From Pedobacter puniceum (GTDB taxonomy: Bacteria; Bacteroidota; Bacteroidia; Sphingobacteriales; Sphingobacteriaceae): a stretch of DNA of 64,000 bases. A program made the position numbers and the translations under genes. Numbering within the stretch: position 1 is the stretch's first letter; each line of letters starts with the position of its first letter. Under the pieces are notes generated by a model that was not told the origin of the DNA, made no database searches, and saw only the letters and a program-made list of their open reading frames with translations. This document shows, one piece after another, positions 9,828 to 19,099 of the stretch. Location: positions 280,427 through 344,426 of the forward strand of contig NZ_WKJI01000004.1 of assembly GCF_009674685.1 (NCBI RefSeq), written 5' to 3'.

Positions 9828-11915
9828 GTGGCTACTATCAACAGAGATTCGCACAAGATTATTTACAGGAAATATGCCTATGCCCTTAAATATGTTTTAA
9901 TGGTGCTTAGCATCCTGTTTATCACTGCTATACTACCCAAACAAGCTAGATTCAAATATGAATTTGAAAAGGGTATAGTTTGGATGCATGATGATTTAAT
10001 ATCGCCCTATAATTTTGCTATTAGAAAAACTACACAAGAAATAAAATCTGATAAAGACAATATTTTAAAGTCTATTTTACCTGTTTACCGTTTAGATGAA
10101 AAAGTTTTAGAAGTTCAATTAAGTGAGTATCAGGCAGATTTTGAAGCCAAATGGCGTTCGGCAGGATTACCCGATGATGATTACAAAGAAAGAACTTTTG
10201 AATTTGGTTTCGAGCTCTTAAAAAACATCTATCAAAAAGGTGTTATTGGGTTAAATAAGAATTATCAGAAAGAAAAGGATAATGCTAATTATTTAATCAT
10301 GTTGTTGAAAAACAACGTGAAAACAGAGGTAAGTACAGCAACTTTATTAACTACAACATCGGCCTTTTCTTTGGCAAGCGAGCGTGTAGTAGAAAATAAA
10401 AAAGTGAGGACTGATATTTTGGTAAATGTTCTTAAAGATAGAATAACGCCCAATATTTTATTAGACGAACGCTTTACAGAAAGCTTACAAAAGCAAGCTA
10501 TAGAAAATGTTTCCTCTACAAGAGGTATGGTGCAAAAGGGTGAGGTCATTATTGAAAATGGTTCTACCATTAATGATGAAGTTTATCAAAAGCTAGAATC
10601 TTTACGTTTGGCTTATGAAGAGAATGCTCGTGTTACCGGAGATAGAAATTTGGTGCTTTTAGGGCAGTTTTTGCTAGTTGCGCTTATTGTTTCTTTATTG
10701 ATGGTTTTTCTTTACCTATTTAGAAAAGATATTTTTCAGGATAACAGGCAGATCTCGCTTATTTTAATGGTTGTAACAGGTATGCTGGTATTTCTTTCTT
10801 GGTCTATCCGGATGAAGTTGCCGAGTTTGTATTACATTCCTTATTGCATAGTACCTATCATCATCAGGATATTATTTGATACTCGTTTAGCTATGAATAT
10901 CCATTTATTAGTGGTATTGATAGCAAGTTTTTTTGTGCCAAATAGTTTCGAGTTTGCCTTCTTGCAAATTTCTGCAGGTATGGTTTCTATTTATAGTATT
11001 AAAAATCTGGTACGTAGAGAGCAGTTTTTAATTAGTGCTTTATTGATATTACTTACCTATTTTATTTCTTATTTAGGAATCTCGCTAATAAGAGAAGGGG
11101 CTTTAGCATCTGTAGAATGGCTCAAATTCTTACCATTTATTTTTAGTGTATTACTTTCTTTATTGGCTTATCCTTTAATTTATTTGTTCGAGAAGATGTT
11201 TGGCATCACCTCAGACATTACTTTAATGGAGCTAACCAATACCAACTCTACTTTATTAAGAGAACTCGCCTATAAGGTTCCTGGTACCTTTCAGCACTCG
11301 TTACAGGTAGCTAACTTGGCAGAATCGGCCATTTTTAAAATAGGAGGGAATGCGCTGCTAGTGAGAGCTGGAGCACTTTATCATGATATTGGCAAGATGG
11401 AAAACCCACAGTTTTTTATTGAGAACCAGAATAAAGGTTTAAATCCGCATGATAAATTACCCTATGAGGAAAGTGCCCAAATTATCATCAGACATGTGGT
11501 AAATGGTGTAGAGCTTGCTCGTAGACATAATTTACCTGAAGTGATTATAGATTTCATCAGGACGCATCATGGAAACACTAGGGTGGATTATTTTTACCAG
11601 TCGTTCTTGAAAAATTTCCCAGAGAAAATTGTTGATGAGAATACTTTCCGCTACCCGGGGCCAATTCCGTTTAGTAAAGAAACTGCGGTATTAATGTTAG
11701 CAGATTCTGTTGAAGCAGCTTCTAGAAGCTTAAAAGAACCCGATGCAGAAAACATTAATAACCTAGTTGAGCGTATTATTGATTATAAATTGGAGCAAAA
11801 TCAATTAAATGATAGTAATATTACATTGAAAGAAATTGAGACTATCAAGCTGATTTTCAAAACAATGCTAATGGGTATCTACCATGTTAGGATAGATTAC
11901 CCACAACAGAATTAA
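9828..11915 (+). CDS. 7TM-HD family membrane phosphohydrolase (PgpH-like)
   Basis: 695 residues. An N-terminal membrane anchor (about 20-40) is followed by an extracytoplasmic 7TMR-HDED-type region, a block of about seven membrane segments (roughly 280-460), and a cytoplasmic HD domain with HDIGK, then HH and HGNT motifs. Proteins of this architecture (Listeria PgpH) hydrolyse cyclic di-AMP; that activity is inferred from the family. The start is GTG at 9828, just after a TATTTTTG promoter box. It ends shortly before the tRNA-like remnant. Confidence 0.9.
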   Translation: MATINRDSHKIIYRKYAYALKYVLMVLSILFITAILPKQARFKYEFEKGIVWMHDDLISPYNFAIRKTTQEIKSDKDNILKSILPVYRLDEKVLEVQLSEYQADFEAKWRSAGLPDDDYKERTFEFGFELLKNIYQKGVIGLNKNYQKEKDNANYLIMLLKNNVKTEVSTATLLTTTSAFSLASERVVENKKVRTDILVNVLKDRITPNILLDERFTESLQKQAIENVSSTRGMVQKGEVIIENGSTINDEVYQKLESLRLAYEENARVTGDRNLVLLGQFLLVALIVSLLMVFLYLFRKDIFQDNRQISLILMVVTGMLVFLSWSIRMKLPSLYYIPYCIVPIIIRILFDTRLAMNIHLLVVLIASFFVPNSFEFAFLQISAGMVSIYSIKNLVRREQFLISALLILLTYFISYLGISLIREGALASVEWLKFLPFIFSVLLSLLAYPLIYLFEKMFGITSDITLMELTNTNSTLLRELAYKVPGTFQHSLQVANLAESAIFKIGGNALLVRAGALYHDIGKMENPQFFIENQNKGLNPHDKLPYEESAQIIIRHVVNGVELARRHNLPEVIIDFIRTHHGNTRVDYFYQSFLKNFPEKIVDENTFRYPGPIPFSKETAVLMLADSVEAASRSLKEPDAENINNLVERIIDYKLEQNQLNDSNITLKEIETIKLIFKTMLMGIYHVRIDYPQQN

Positions 11916-11923
11916 AATTTCTT

Positions 11924-11953
11924 TTTGTAGATATATTGGGATTGTTATATTTG
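11924..11953 (+). promoter_or_regulatory. putative promoter ahead of the tRNA-Ser remnant
   Basis: TTTG at 11924-11927 and TATATTTG at 11946-11953 with 18 bases between them, close to the Bacteroidota TTTG-N19-TAnnTTTG arrangement. It lies 16 bases upstream of the tRNA-like 5' end, where a tRNA promoter should be. It probably was, and may still be, the promoter of the tRNA-Ser locus. Confidence 0.55.
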
Positions 11954-11982
11954 CAGACCCATAAGGGAAGGAGAGGTGCCTG

Positions 11983-12004
11983 TCCCGAAGGGATTCCCTC
12001 GGAA
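11983..12004. repeat. hairpin-pair insert 1 (D loop of tRNA relic)
   Basis: 22-base insert made of two tiny hairpins back to back: TCCC-GAA-GGGA and TTCC-CTC-GGAA. It is absent from the intact tRNA. It matches the later insert in design and largely in sequence. Confidence 0.8.
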
Positions 12005-12026
12005 AGAGGCCGAAATGAACAGTTTG

Positions 12027-12070
12027 TCCCAAAGGGACTCCTTCGAATTCCCAAAGGGACTCCTTCGGAG
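12027..12070. repeat. hairpin-pair insert 2, two tandem units (anticodon of tRNA relic)
   Basis: 44-base insert holding two tandem copies of the same double-hairpin design: TCCC-AAA-GGGA then CTCC-TTC-GA, followed by TTCCC-AAA-GGGA then CTCC-TTC-GGAG. It interrupts the tRNA relic after the first anticodon base. Confidence 0.8.
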
Positions 12071-12093
12071 CTAAACTAAAATTGTGATAAGAT

Positions 12094-12336
12094 ATGTATA
12101 TCACTTACATTTTAAAATCTATTAAAGACGGTAGATATTATTATGGTAGTTGTGGAGATATGGACAAAAGATTAACTATGCACAATAGTGGCAAAGTCAA
12201 GTCTACAAAGAGCAGAACACCATTTGTACTCATCTATAAAGAAGAATACGAAACGAGGTCAGAAGCTCAAAAAAGAGGGTATTATTTTAAATCAATAGAT
12301 GGTTACATTTGGTTGAAACAAAATAATATCATTTAA
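12094..12336 (+). CDS. small GIY-YIG nuclease domain protein
   Basis: 80-residue single-domain GIY-YIG protein of the UPF0213/YhbQ-like type. It begins YITYILKS and the YYYG of RYYYGSC supplies the YIG-like half; downstream are RLTMHNSG with the conserved Arg, and a Glu within RSEAQKR. The ORF lies exactly between a truncated copy of tRNA-Ser (ends 12077) and the intact tRNA-Ser (starts 12344). This suggests the gene is, or was, part of a tiny mobile unit that targeted the tRNA. Family members are DNA-cleaving in other contexts; activity here is inferred. Confidence 0.88.
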   Translation: MYITYILKSIKDGRYYYGSCGDMDKRLTMHNSGKVKSTKSRTPFVLIYKEEYETRSEAQKRGYYFKSIDGYIWLKQNNII

Positions 12337-12343
12337 TAAAAAC

Positions 12344-12430
12344 GGAGAGGTGCCTGAGAGGCCGAAAGGAACAGTTTGCTAAACTGTCGTACTGGAAACG
12401 GTACCGCGGGTTCGAATCCCGCTCTCTCCG
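12344..12430 (+). tRNA. tRNA-Ser (anticodon GCT)
   Basis: 87-nt class II tRNA. Acceptor stem GGAGAGG/TCTCTCC with discriminator G. Anticodon stem ACAGT/ACTGT with loop TTGCTAA, anticodon GCT at 12378-12380, reading AGC/AGT. Long variable arm, and T arm GCGGG-TTCGAAT-CCCGC. CCA is not encoded. The gene starts 7 bases after the stop codon of the GIY-YIG gene. Confidence 0.97.
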
Positions 12431-12441
12431 CGAACTACAAG

Positions 12442-12468
12442 AAAGCAGCTTTAAAAGCTGCTTTTGTT
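12442..12468 (+). terminator. terminator after tRNA-Ser
   Basis: AAAGCAGCTTT, one-base loop, AAAGCTGCTTT followed by a T-rich run. Perfect 11-bp stem, 11 bases after the tRNA 3' end. Confidence 0.85.
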
Positions 12469-12626
12469 GTTTTGGTATTACAGTCAACCAATAAAATATA
12501 ATCCAATTGGTAATTCTTTTAATCTTACAACTATTTCCTGATAGAAATTAAATTATTTCCTTAAATTAGTTTTAATAAACCAAGCCATTTATAAACTCAG
12601 CAAGCAAGATTATTAGAAGGGTTTTT

Positions 12627-15600
12627 ATGAATCAGATGAAGAGTTTAACTACTAAAAGATATTCTTTTTTACTACACTATCCTAAAATCCTTTTCTATAC
12701 AGGATTAATGTTTTTGCTTGTGTTGAGCACATTTTCCAATGCACAAATTCATTATTATTCTCAAAGATTAGATAACAGTACAGGTTTATCTAACAGTTGT
12801 TTAAATGTTATTTATGAAGATTCTGATAATTTAATTTGGTTAGGAACCTGGGATGGTTTAAATGTTTTTGATGGTTCTTCTTTTCATGTTTTCAATTACA
12901 GCCAAGGTAATCCAATTAAAAGTATAGGTAGTAATGTGATTTATGAAATTAAAGAAGATAAAGAAAAGAATATTTGGATTGCTACCATAGAAGGCGTCTC
13001 TAAATACAGTAAAACAACGGGTAACTACAAGCACTATTTTTATAATAGAAACAGTAAAAATAAAGTTATTGATAAAGGTTTTATTATAGATATTGATGCA
13101 GATGGTGTTATTTATGGTACAGCAAAGTCTGAGCAGAAATTAAATGTTTATAATGAAGAAGAAGATGTTTTTAAGCCTCTAAATCTTAAAGGTTTACAGC
13201 CCGGTATAATCAATAAGATTATTATTGATAAACAAAACAGATTATGGATTCATCAAGCTAACGGTAACTTACAAGCGTTTCAGAAAACTAAATCAGGATT
13301 TGTCAAGATTCATTTGAATTTAGGTCAAGAAATTAGTGATATATACTATACCAATAATCAGCTTTTTTATACCAGTAATGATAAAAAACTTTACCAAGGC
13401 AAGGGTTTAAATTTTAAGCAAGTAGCTAGTTTGCCTTTTGCAGTAAGGGCTATGGCTTATTATAAAGGAAATTACTTTTTAGCATGGTCTTCTAAAGGTT
13501 TGGGCGAGTATAGTAAGGATTTTAAAACGCTTACTACGGTAAATAAAGAAATCCCTGCTATAGCTAATATGCGTGTAACCTCTCTACAAATAGGTAACCA
13601 AGGTATGCTTTGGGTAGGTACTGATGGTAGCGGAGTATTAAAACTTTCAGAAGAAGAAAATCACTTCGGTTCTGTAAAACAATTACCAGGGGGAAACAGC
13701 ATTAATATTCCTATAAGGGCTTTTAATGAGGTAAATGATGAACTTTGGATTGGGACTAAAGGAAATGGTATCATCACTATTAAAAACCTTGGTAAAGAAA
13801 ACGCTTCTTATAACATGATAAGAAGTTTTTACTCAGTTTCTGATTTACTAGATAATTGTGTTTATGCTATAGAAAAAGCGGCAAATGACTATGTTTATGT
13901 AGGCTCTGATGCTTTGGGTATTACCATTTATGATTTAAAAGATAAAAAATGGTATAAATGGAATGAGGTTAAAGGTCATGACCGTTATCCTTTATTTAAC
14001 TCGATACATAGTATATTAATAGATAGAGATAGTTCTGTATGGCTTGGTTTAGAAACTTACGGATTAATTCATCTTAAAATAAAGAAGTCGGCCAGTGGTT
14101 CTCCAGAAATCACTTACCTCAAAAGATATCCTTATACTGGTGATAATCTGGGTCCAGGTAACAATGTTATTTATACCTTAGAAAATGGTAGTAAAAACCA
14201 ATTATTAGTAGGCTGCCGATATGGTGGATTAAGTGTTTTTGATAAAAAAACAAAGAAGTTTAAAACACTAAAGGCATTTTCATACGAAGGTAGTTTATCT
14301 AATAACGATGTTTTATCGGTTTATAAAGACAAAAGTAATACCATTTGGATTGGTACCAGTTACGGACTTAATTATATAACAGAACAAGATTTAAGTACTG
14401 AAAAACCAATTTTCAAGAAAATTACTACTGAAAATGGGTTACCTAATAATACCATACATACCATTACACAGGATAATGAGGGGTTTATTTGGGCAAGTAC
14501 TAATAAAGGTTTAGTAAAGATTAATCCAAAATCTTTACAAATTGTAAGGTTTAAAGCAACAGACGGCTTGCAAAGTGATGAGTTTAGTGATAATGCCGTT
14601 TATAAAAATAAGCAAGGTTATTTGTTTTTTGGAGGTATTTATGGCTTCAATTACTTCTTACCAGAAAAAATAAAATCCAACAGCTATTTACCTAATCTAT
14701 TATTAACAGAGGTTCAAATGGCTGGTAAATTAGAAAAGCAATCTGGCTTTCATGTCTTAAATTATAAAGTTAATGAGGCAACTCCAAAATATACATTAGA
14801 ACCCGGTGACGATTTTTTTGAACTGAAATTAAAAGCTATTGATTATGTAGGAGCAGAAAAATGCCAATATGCTTATTTTCTTGAGGGTAATGATAAAGTA
14901 TGGCATTATTTAGGGGAAGATAATAGAATAAGTTATAGTAATATTACGCCGGGTAATTATACTTTAAAAGTGAAATGGTCTAACGGTAGTGGGGTATGGA
15001 CAAATGAAATTGCCGCTTTCGATATCCATATTAAACAATATTTTTGGTTAACGTGGCCAGCTTTTCTAGTTTATTTCTTGATTATTTTAGGTGCAGGCTT
15101 AGCTTTTTATCGTTACAGAAAAAATAAAGTAATGATGCAATATAAATTATCTATGGAGCACATGCTACGTGAAAAAGACGAAGAAATACACCAAGAGCAG
15201 CTTAATTTCTTTACCAATATTGCACATGAACTACAAACGCCATTAACTCTTATTTTAGGGGCTTTAGAGCGTTATTTAATCAAAACTAAAACCGATCTAA
15301 AATCTAAAAATGATTATTTTTTGTCTATTGTAAATCAACAAGCATCTCGCTTAAATTATTTGGTTTATCAATTATTAGAATTTAGAAAAGCAGAATCAGG
15401 GCATCTTAAAAATCATTACAGTTACTTAAATGTATCTAAGCTCTTATCTAATATTACCGAGTTGTTTTCACAGCTAAACGACCAAAATAAGTTTGATTTT
15501 TCTGTGAAAATTGAGGGAAATATTGAACTCTGGATAGATAAGGATAAGCTCGAAAAAATTATTTTTAACCTATTATCTAACGCTTTTAAACACACGCTAC

Positions 15601-16802
15601 CAGGTAAGCAAATAACTTTCTCTGTTAAACAGTTAAAGGATGATAATCAGTTAGAAATTATTGTGGCTAATTCTGGTAATAATCTCTCTGAAGAAGAACT
15701 TAACAGTTTATTTGATAGATTTTTTGTAGTAGATGATACCCAACAAAGTAAGATAAGCTCTGGTATTGGTTTGGCTTTTACGCGTGAATTGGTGTCCTTA
15801 TTAAAAGGTAGTATTCATGTAGCTTCAGAAAACGATTGGATTTCTTTCAAAGTTTTGTTGCCACTTTATTATATCCCTACAGAACAAGAAAAATTAGAGG
15901 ATAACATAGAAAAACTTGAGGTGCCTTCTTATTTATTAACCTCTATGGCTATAGAACAAGAAAAGGGAGAAGAAAAAGTTATCACAGAGAATAATAAACA
16001 AGCTGTTTTAACAGCACTAGATAAGCAAGAAAAGAAAAGTATCTTGATTATAGAAGATGAGCCTTCTATCAGATTCTTATTAAAAGACATTTTAAAAGAT
16101 ACTTACAATATTTATGAAGCTAGCAATGGTAAAAAGGCACTTGAAATAGTCAGAAAAGTTATTCCTAATTTAATTGTGAGCGATGTGATGATGCCCGATA
16201 TGAGCGGTTTAGAAGTTTGTAATATCATTAAAAATACTCCTGAAACTTGTCATATACCTTTCGTAATTTTATCTGCCCGAGGAACCATGGAGCATAAAAC
16301 AGAAGGCTATGAGGCAGGTGCCGATGCTTACATTCCTAAGCCTTTCCAAACAGAGCATTTATTGGTGAGGATAAGGAAATTATTAGAATATCAACAAAGG
16401 CTACATGATTTGTTTAACAAAGAACAATCGCCAATAAAAATACCCGATGTAGGGATGAAAGATGGTGATAAAGAGTTTCTAGAGCAAATTATTACACTTA
16501 TAGAAGTCCATTTGGATGATGAAAATTTAGATGCTGTTATGCTTGAAGAGAAGTTAGGGATGAGTAAAGCCAACTTCTATAGAAAGTTGAAAGCTTTGTC
16601 TAATATGACGCCAGGCGAGTTAATCAAAAATATCAGATTACAACATGCAGCTACTTTATTAGAAAACTCTGATTTCTCAGTTTCGGAGATTTTCTATAAA
16701 ACAGGTTTCAGTAATCAGTCTCATTTTTATAGAGAGTTTAAGAAAAAGTATAATTGTTCGCCTGCTGAGTATAGAGCCGGTTACAGGTTACCAAGTAGCT
16801 AA
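12627..16802 (+). CDS. hybrid two-component system sensor/regulator (HTCS)
   Basis: 1391-residue one-protein signalling system that senses a glycan fragment in the periplasm and activates its utilisation locus. In order: signal/anchor segment (about 14-37); periplasmic beta-propeller with many IWIGT-type Reg_prop repeats; a Y_Y_Y domain (about 720-800); membrane helix about 808-832; histidine kinase with the phospho-acceptor His867 in NIAHELQTPLTLI; ATPase lobe; receiver domain with Asp1186 in SDVMMPDMSG; and a C-terminal AraC-type helix-turn-helix. All catalytic residues are present. It lies directly upstream of the locus. The repeated operators upstream of seven transcription units are the likely targets (inference). 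Confidence 0.96.
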   Translation: MNQMKSLTTKRYSFLLHYPKILFYTGLMFLLVLSTFSNAQIHYYSQRLDNSTGLSNSCLNVIYEDSDNLIWLGTWDGLNVFDGSSFHVFNYSQGNPIKSIGSNVIYEIKEDKEKNIWIATIEGVSKYSKTTGNYKHYFYNRNSKNKVIDKGFIIDIDADGVIYGTAKSEQKLNVYNEEEDVFKPLNLKGLQPGIINKIIIDKQNRLWIHQANGNLQAFQKTKSGFVKIHLNLGQEISDIYYTNNQLFYTSNDKKLYQGKGLNFKQVASLPFAVRAMAYYKGNYFLAWSSKGLGEYSKDFKTLTTVNKEIPAIANMRVTSLQIGNQGMLWVGTDGSGVLKLSEEENHFGSVKQLPGGNSINIPIRAFNEVNDELWIGTKGNGIITIKNLGKENASYNMIRSFYSVSDLLDNCVYAIEKAANDYVYVGSDALGITIYDLKDKKWYKWNEVKGHDRYPLFNSIHSILIDRDSSVWLGLETYGLIHLKIKKSASGSPEITYLKRYPYTGDNLGPGNNVIYTLENGSKNQLLVGCRYGGLSVFDKKTKKFKTLKAFSYEGSLSNNDVLSVYKDKSNTIWIGTSYGLNYITEQDLSTEKPIFKKITTENGLPNNTIHTITQDNEGFIWASTNKGLVKINPKSLQIVRFKATDGLQSDEFSDNAVYKNKQGYLFFGGIYGFNYFLPEKIKSNSYLPNLLLTEVQMAGKLEKQSGFHVLNYKVNEATPKYTLEPGDDFFELKLKAIDYVGAEKCQYAYFLEGNDKVWHYLGEDNRISYSNITPGNYTLKVKWSNGSGVWTNEIAAFDIHIKQYFWLTWPAFLVYFLIILGAGLAFYRYRKNKVMMQYKLSMEHMLREKDEEIHQEQLNFFTNIAHELQTPLTLILGALERYLIKTKTDLKSKNDYFLSIVNQQASRLNYLVYQLLEFRKAESGHLKNHYSYLNVSKLLSNITELFSQLNDQNKFDFSVKIEGNIELWIDKDKLEKIIFNLLSNAFKHTLPGKQITFSVKQLKDDNQLEIIVANSGNNLSEEELNSLFDRFFVVDDTQQSKISSGIGLAFTRELVSLLKGSIHVASENDWISFKVLLPLYYIPTEQEKLEDNIEKLEVPSYLLTSMAIEQEKGEEKVITENNKQAVLTALDKQEKKSILIIEDEPSIRFLLKDILKDTYNIYEASNGKKALEIVRKVIPNLIVSDVMMPDMSGLEVCNIIKNTPETCHIPFVILSARGTMEHKTEGYEAGADAYIPKPFQTEHLLVRIRKLLEYQQRLHDLFNKEQSPIKIPDVGMKDGDKEFLEQIITLIEVHLDDENLDAVMLEEKLGMSKANFYRKLKALSNMTPGELIKNIRLQHAATLLENSDFSVSEIFYKTGFSNQSHFYREFKKKYNCSPAEYRAGYRLPSS

Positions 16803-16812
16803 ATGTCATTTT

Positions 16813-16877
16813 GGAACTCCTGTACATAACTCTGTTACTCTGGTACAAATCTTAGTTATCGCACAAAGCTATTTTTG
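16813..16877 (+). promoter_or_regulatory. shared operator-promoter, site A (GH3 unit)
   Basis: Two direct half-sites of the type ATAC-N5-GTACATAA: GTAC at 16822 and at 16843, exactly 21 bp apart. A perfect -7 box TATTTTTG (16870-16877) starts 27 bp after the second GTAC. Same layout as sites B to G in this window. Confidence 0.75.
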
Positions 16878-16918
16878 AATGAACCTAATTAAGACTATCA
16901 GTCTGTTCATTCAAAAAT
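16871..16918 (+). promoter_or_regulatory. 14-bp leader hairpin next to the GH3 start
   Basis: ATTTTTGAATGAAC (16871-16884) and its exact reverse complement (16905-16918), with an inner AGACT/AGTCT stem extending it. The right arm ends one base before the ATG at 16919 and the left arm overlaps the -7 box. It could fold in the mRNA leader or be a dyad operator. Confidence 0.6.
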
Positions 16919-19078
16919 ATGATGAAAATTTTTACTAAGTATCTTGTCCCGATAGGGCTTAGTTTGTTCTTGGTGCTTGCTGCAAAAGCCCAAGTTTACA
17001 AAGACATTCACCAGCCCTTAGAAAACCGTGTTCAACATTTAATTAGCCAATTAACTTTAGAAGAAAAGGTTTCTTTGCTAGGCTATCAAAGTAAAGAAGT
17101 ACAGCGCTTAGGCATACCAGCTTATAACTGGTGGAACGAAGGTTTGCATGGTGTTGCCAGAGCAGGTAAGGCCACTGTTTTTCCTCAAGCCATAGCTATG
17201 GCAGCTACTTTTAATGATGGATTGGTACAGCAAATAGCCGATGTTATCTCTACCGAAGCCAGAGCTAAATATAATTTGGCCGTTGCCCGTGGTAACCGTA
17301 GCCAGTATATGGGCTTAACTTTTTGGTCGCCCAATATTAATATTTTTAGAGACCCACGTTGGGGGCGTGGACAAGAAACTTACGGCGAAGACCCTTTTTT
17401 AACCGCTAAAATGGGGGTTGCTTTTGTTAAAGGTTTGCAAGGCAATCATCCAACCTATCTTAAAACAGCAGCATGTGCTAAACATTTTGCAGCCCATAGC
17501 GGGCCAGAGGTGGTGCGTCATTCTTTTAATGCACAAGTAAACGAGAAAGATCTAAGAGAAACTTATCTGTATGCTTTCAGAAAATTAGTTGATGCGGGTG
17601 TAGAATCTGTGATGTGTGCTTATAACCGTTTAAATGATGTGCCTTGCTGCTCTAATAACCTTTTGCTGAATAAGATTTTAAGAGAAGAATGGCAATTTAA
17701 AGGACATGTAGTTGCAGACTGCTGGGCTTTGGATGATATTTATAAAGGTCATCAGGTATTGAAAAATCCAGTTGAAGTTGCTGCAGCAGCTTTAAAAGCA
17801 GGTGTAAACCTTGATTGTTCTGAGCTTGTACAGAAAGATTTACTAGAAGCCGTAAAGCAAAAACTTATTACAGAAAGTGAAATCAATAAGGCTTTGGCAG
17901 GCTTATTAAGAACACAATTTAAATTAGGTTTTTATGATGATGCTAAAAGTAATCCTTACAGTTATTTAAACGAGCAACATATACAGTCTGCACAGCATAT
18001 CGCTTTAAGCAGAAAAGCAGCGCAGCAAAGCATGGTTTTGCTAAAAAACGACAAGCAATTATTGCCTTTAGCAGCTCAAAAATATCAATCTATTGTGGTT
18101 ATTGGCCCCAATGCAGGTTCTGTAGGGCCTTTATTAGGCAATTATCATGGGGTATCAGAAAACTTAGTCACTTTTATTGAAGGTATTACTACTGCTGCTG
18201 GTCCTGCTGTAGCCGTACAATATGAACAAGGTAGCGATTATACAGATACCTTAAGATTTGGTGGTGTTTGGGCAGCCGGACAAAGCGATTTAACCATTGC
18301 CGTTGTAGGTTTAACCCCTGTTTTGGAAGGCGAAGAGCATGATGCTTTTTTATCTGAAAAAGGTGGCGATAAAAGTGGTTTGGATATCCCTAAAGCTCAT
18401 GTAGCTTTATTAAAAGAGTTGAAGACAAAAAATCCAAATAAGCCTTTGGTTGCAGTAGTAACCGCTGGTAGTGCAGTAGATATAGCTGCTATTCAGGCTT
18501 ACGCCGATGCTATAATTTTAGCTTGGTATCCTGGCGAACAAGGAGGAAATGCTTTAGCAGATATCTTGTTTGGTAAGGTTTCTCCATCCGGAAAACTGCC
18601 TGTTACGTTTTACCAGTCTTTGGCAGATTTACCTCCTTATGAAAGCTATGATGTTAAAGGACGTACCTATCGTTATTTTAATGGCAAAGTGCAATATCCT
18701 TTTGGTTTTGGTTTAAGCTATACTTCTTTTACCTATAACTGGGTAATACCTCCTACTCAAAATATAAAAATGACTGCTAAGGGTATTTCTTTTTCTGTTA
18801 AAGTTAAAAATACAGGGAAGGTAGATGCCGATGAAGTTGTACAAGCTTATATCAAATATCCAACAAATCCAGATTTTCCTTTAAAAGAGCTTAAAGCTTT
18901 TAAGAGAATAAGTTTAAAAGCTGGAGAAGAGCAAACGCTTAGTCTAGAAATACCGGTAGAAGAACTAAAAAAATGGTCGATAAAACAAAAGAAGATGTTG
19001 TTAAATCCTGGTCAGTACGAGTTGGTTTTGGGTAGCCATGCTGCTGATGAAAAACTCAAAACTACTATCAAATTTTAA
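16919..19078 (+). CDS. GH3 family glycosidase (beta-xylosidase/beta-glucosidase type)
   Basis: 719 residues with a signal peptide (cleavage near AKAQV). The N-terminal GH3 barrel contains WWNEGLHGVARAG, typical of the GH3 branch that includes beta-xylosidases. KHFAAHSGPE follows, and the nucleophile Asp267 is in VVADCWALDDI, where many relatives have SDCGAI or SDWGAV. The alpha/beta sandwich domain and a C-terminal fibronectin-III-like domain follow. Expected to release single sugars from non-reducing ends in the periplasm. Preceded by operator site A and followed 21 bp later by 19100-20932. The exact sugar specificity is open. Confidence 0.93.
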   Translation: MMKIFTKYLVPIGLSLFLVLAAKAQVYKDIHQPLENRVQHLISQLTLEEKVSLLGYQSKEVQRLGIPAYNWWNEGLHGVARAGKATVFPQAIAMAATFNDGLVQQIADVISTEARAKYNLAVARGNRSQYMGLTFWSPNINIFRDPRWGRGQETYGEDPFLTAKMGVAFVKGLQGNHPTYLKTAACAKHFAAHSGPEVVRHSFNAQVNEKDLRETYLYAFRKLVDAGVESVMCAYNRLNDVPCCSNNLLLNKILREEWQFKGHVVADCWALDDIYKGHQVLKNPVEVAAAALKAGVNLDCSELVQKDLLEAVKQKLITESEINKALAGLLRTQFKLGFYDDAKSNPYSYLNEQHIQSAQHIALSRKAAQQSMVLLKNDKQLLPLAAQKYQSIVVIGPNAGSVGPLLGNYHGVSENLVTFIEGITTAAGPAVAVQYEQGSDYTDTLRFGGVWAAGQSDLTIAVVGLTPVLEGEEHDAFLSEKGGDKSGLDIPKAHVALLKELKTKNPNKPLVAVVTAGSAVDIAAIQAYADAIILAWYPGEQGGNALADILFGKVSPSGKLPVTFYQSLADLPPYESYDVKGRTYRYFNGKVQYPFGFGLSYTSFTYNWVIPPTQNIKMTAKGISFSVKVKNTGKVDADEVVQAYIKYPTNPDFPLKELKAFKRISLKAGEEQTLSLEIPVEELKKWSIKQKKMLLNPGQYELVLGSHAADEKLKTTIKF

Positions 19079-19099
19079 TCAATAAAATAAACCTACAAC

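Larger units (their letters stand above)
11970..12077 (+). pseudogene. 5' partial copy of tRNA-Ser broken by two insertions
   Basis: The sequence repeats nucleotides 1-42 of the intact tRNA-Ser at 12344. The blocks are 11970-11982 (nt 1-13), 12005-12026 (nt 14-35) and 12071-12077 (nt 36-42). The only base change in these 42 nt is one G to T in the 3' side of the D stem. Between the blocks sit two inserts, one at the start of the D loop and one inside the anticodon. The 3' half of the tRNA is absent. It cannot fold as a tRNA and is a relic. Confidence 0.9.

Noticed and set aside
11868-12104. 78-residue minus-strand ORF across the tRNA relic
   Set aside because: It is a read-through of the hairpin inserts and tRNA remnant on the opposite strand.
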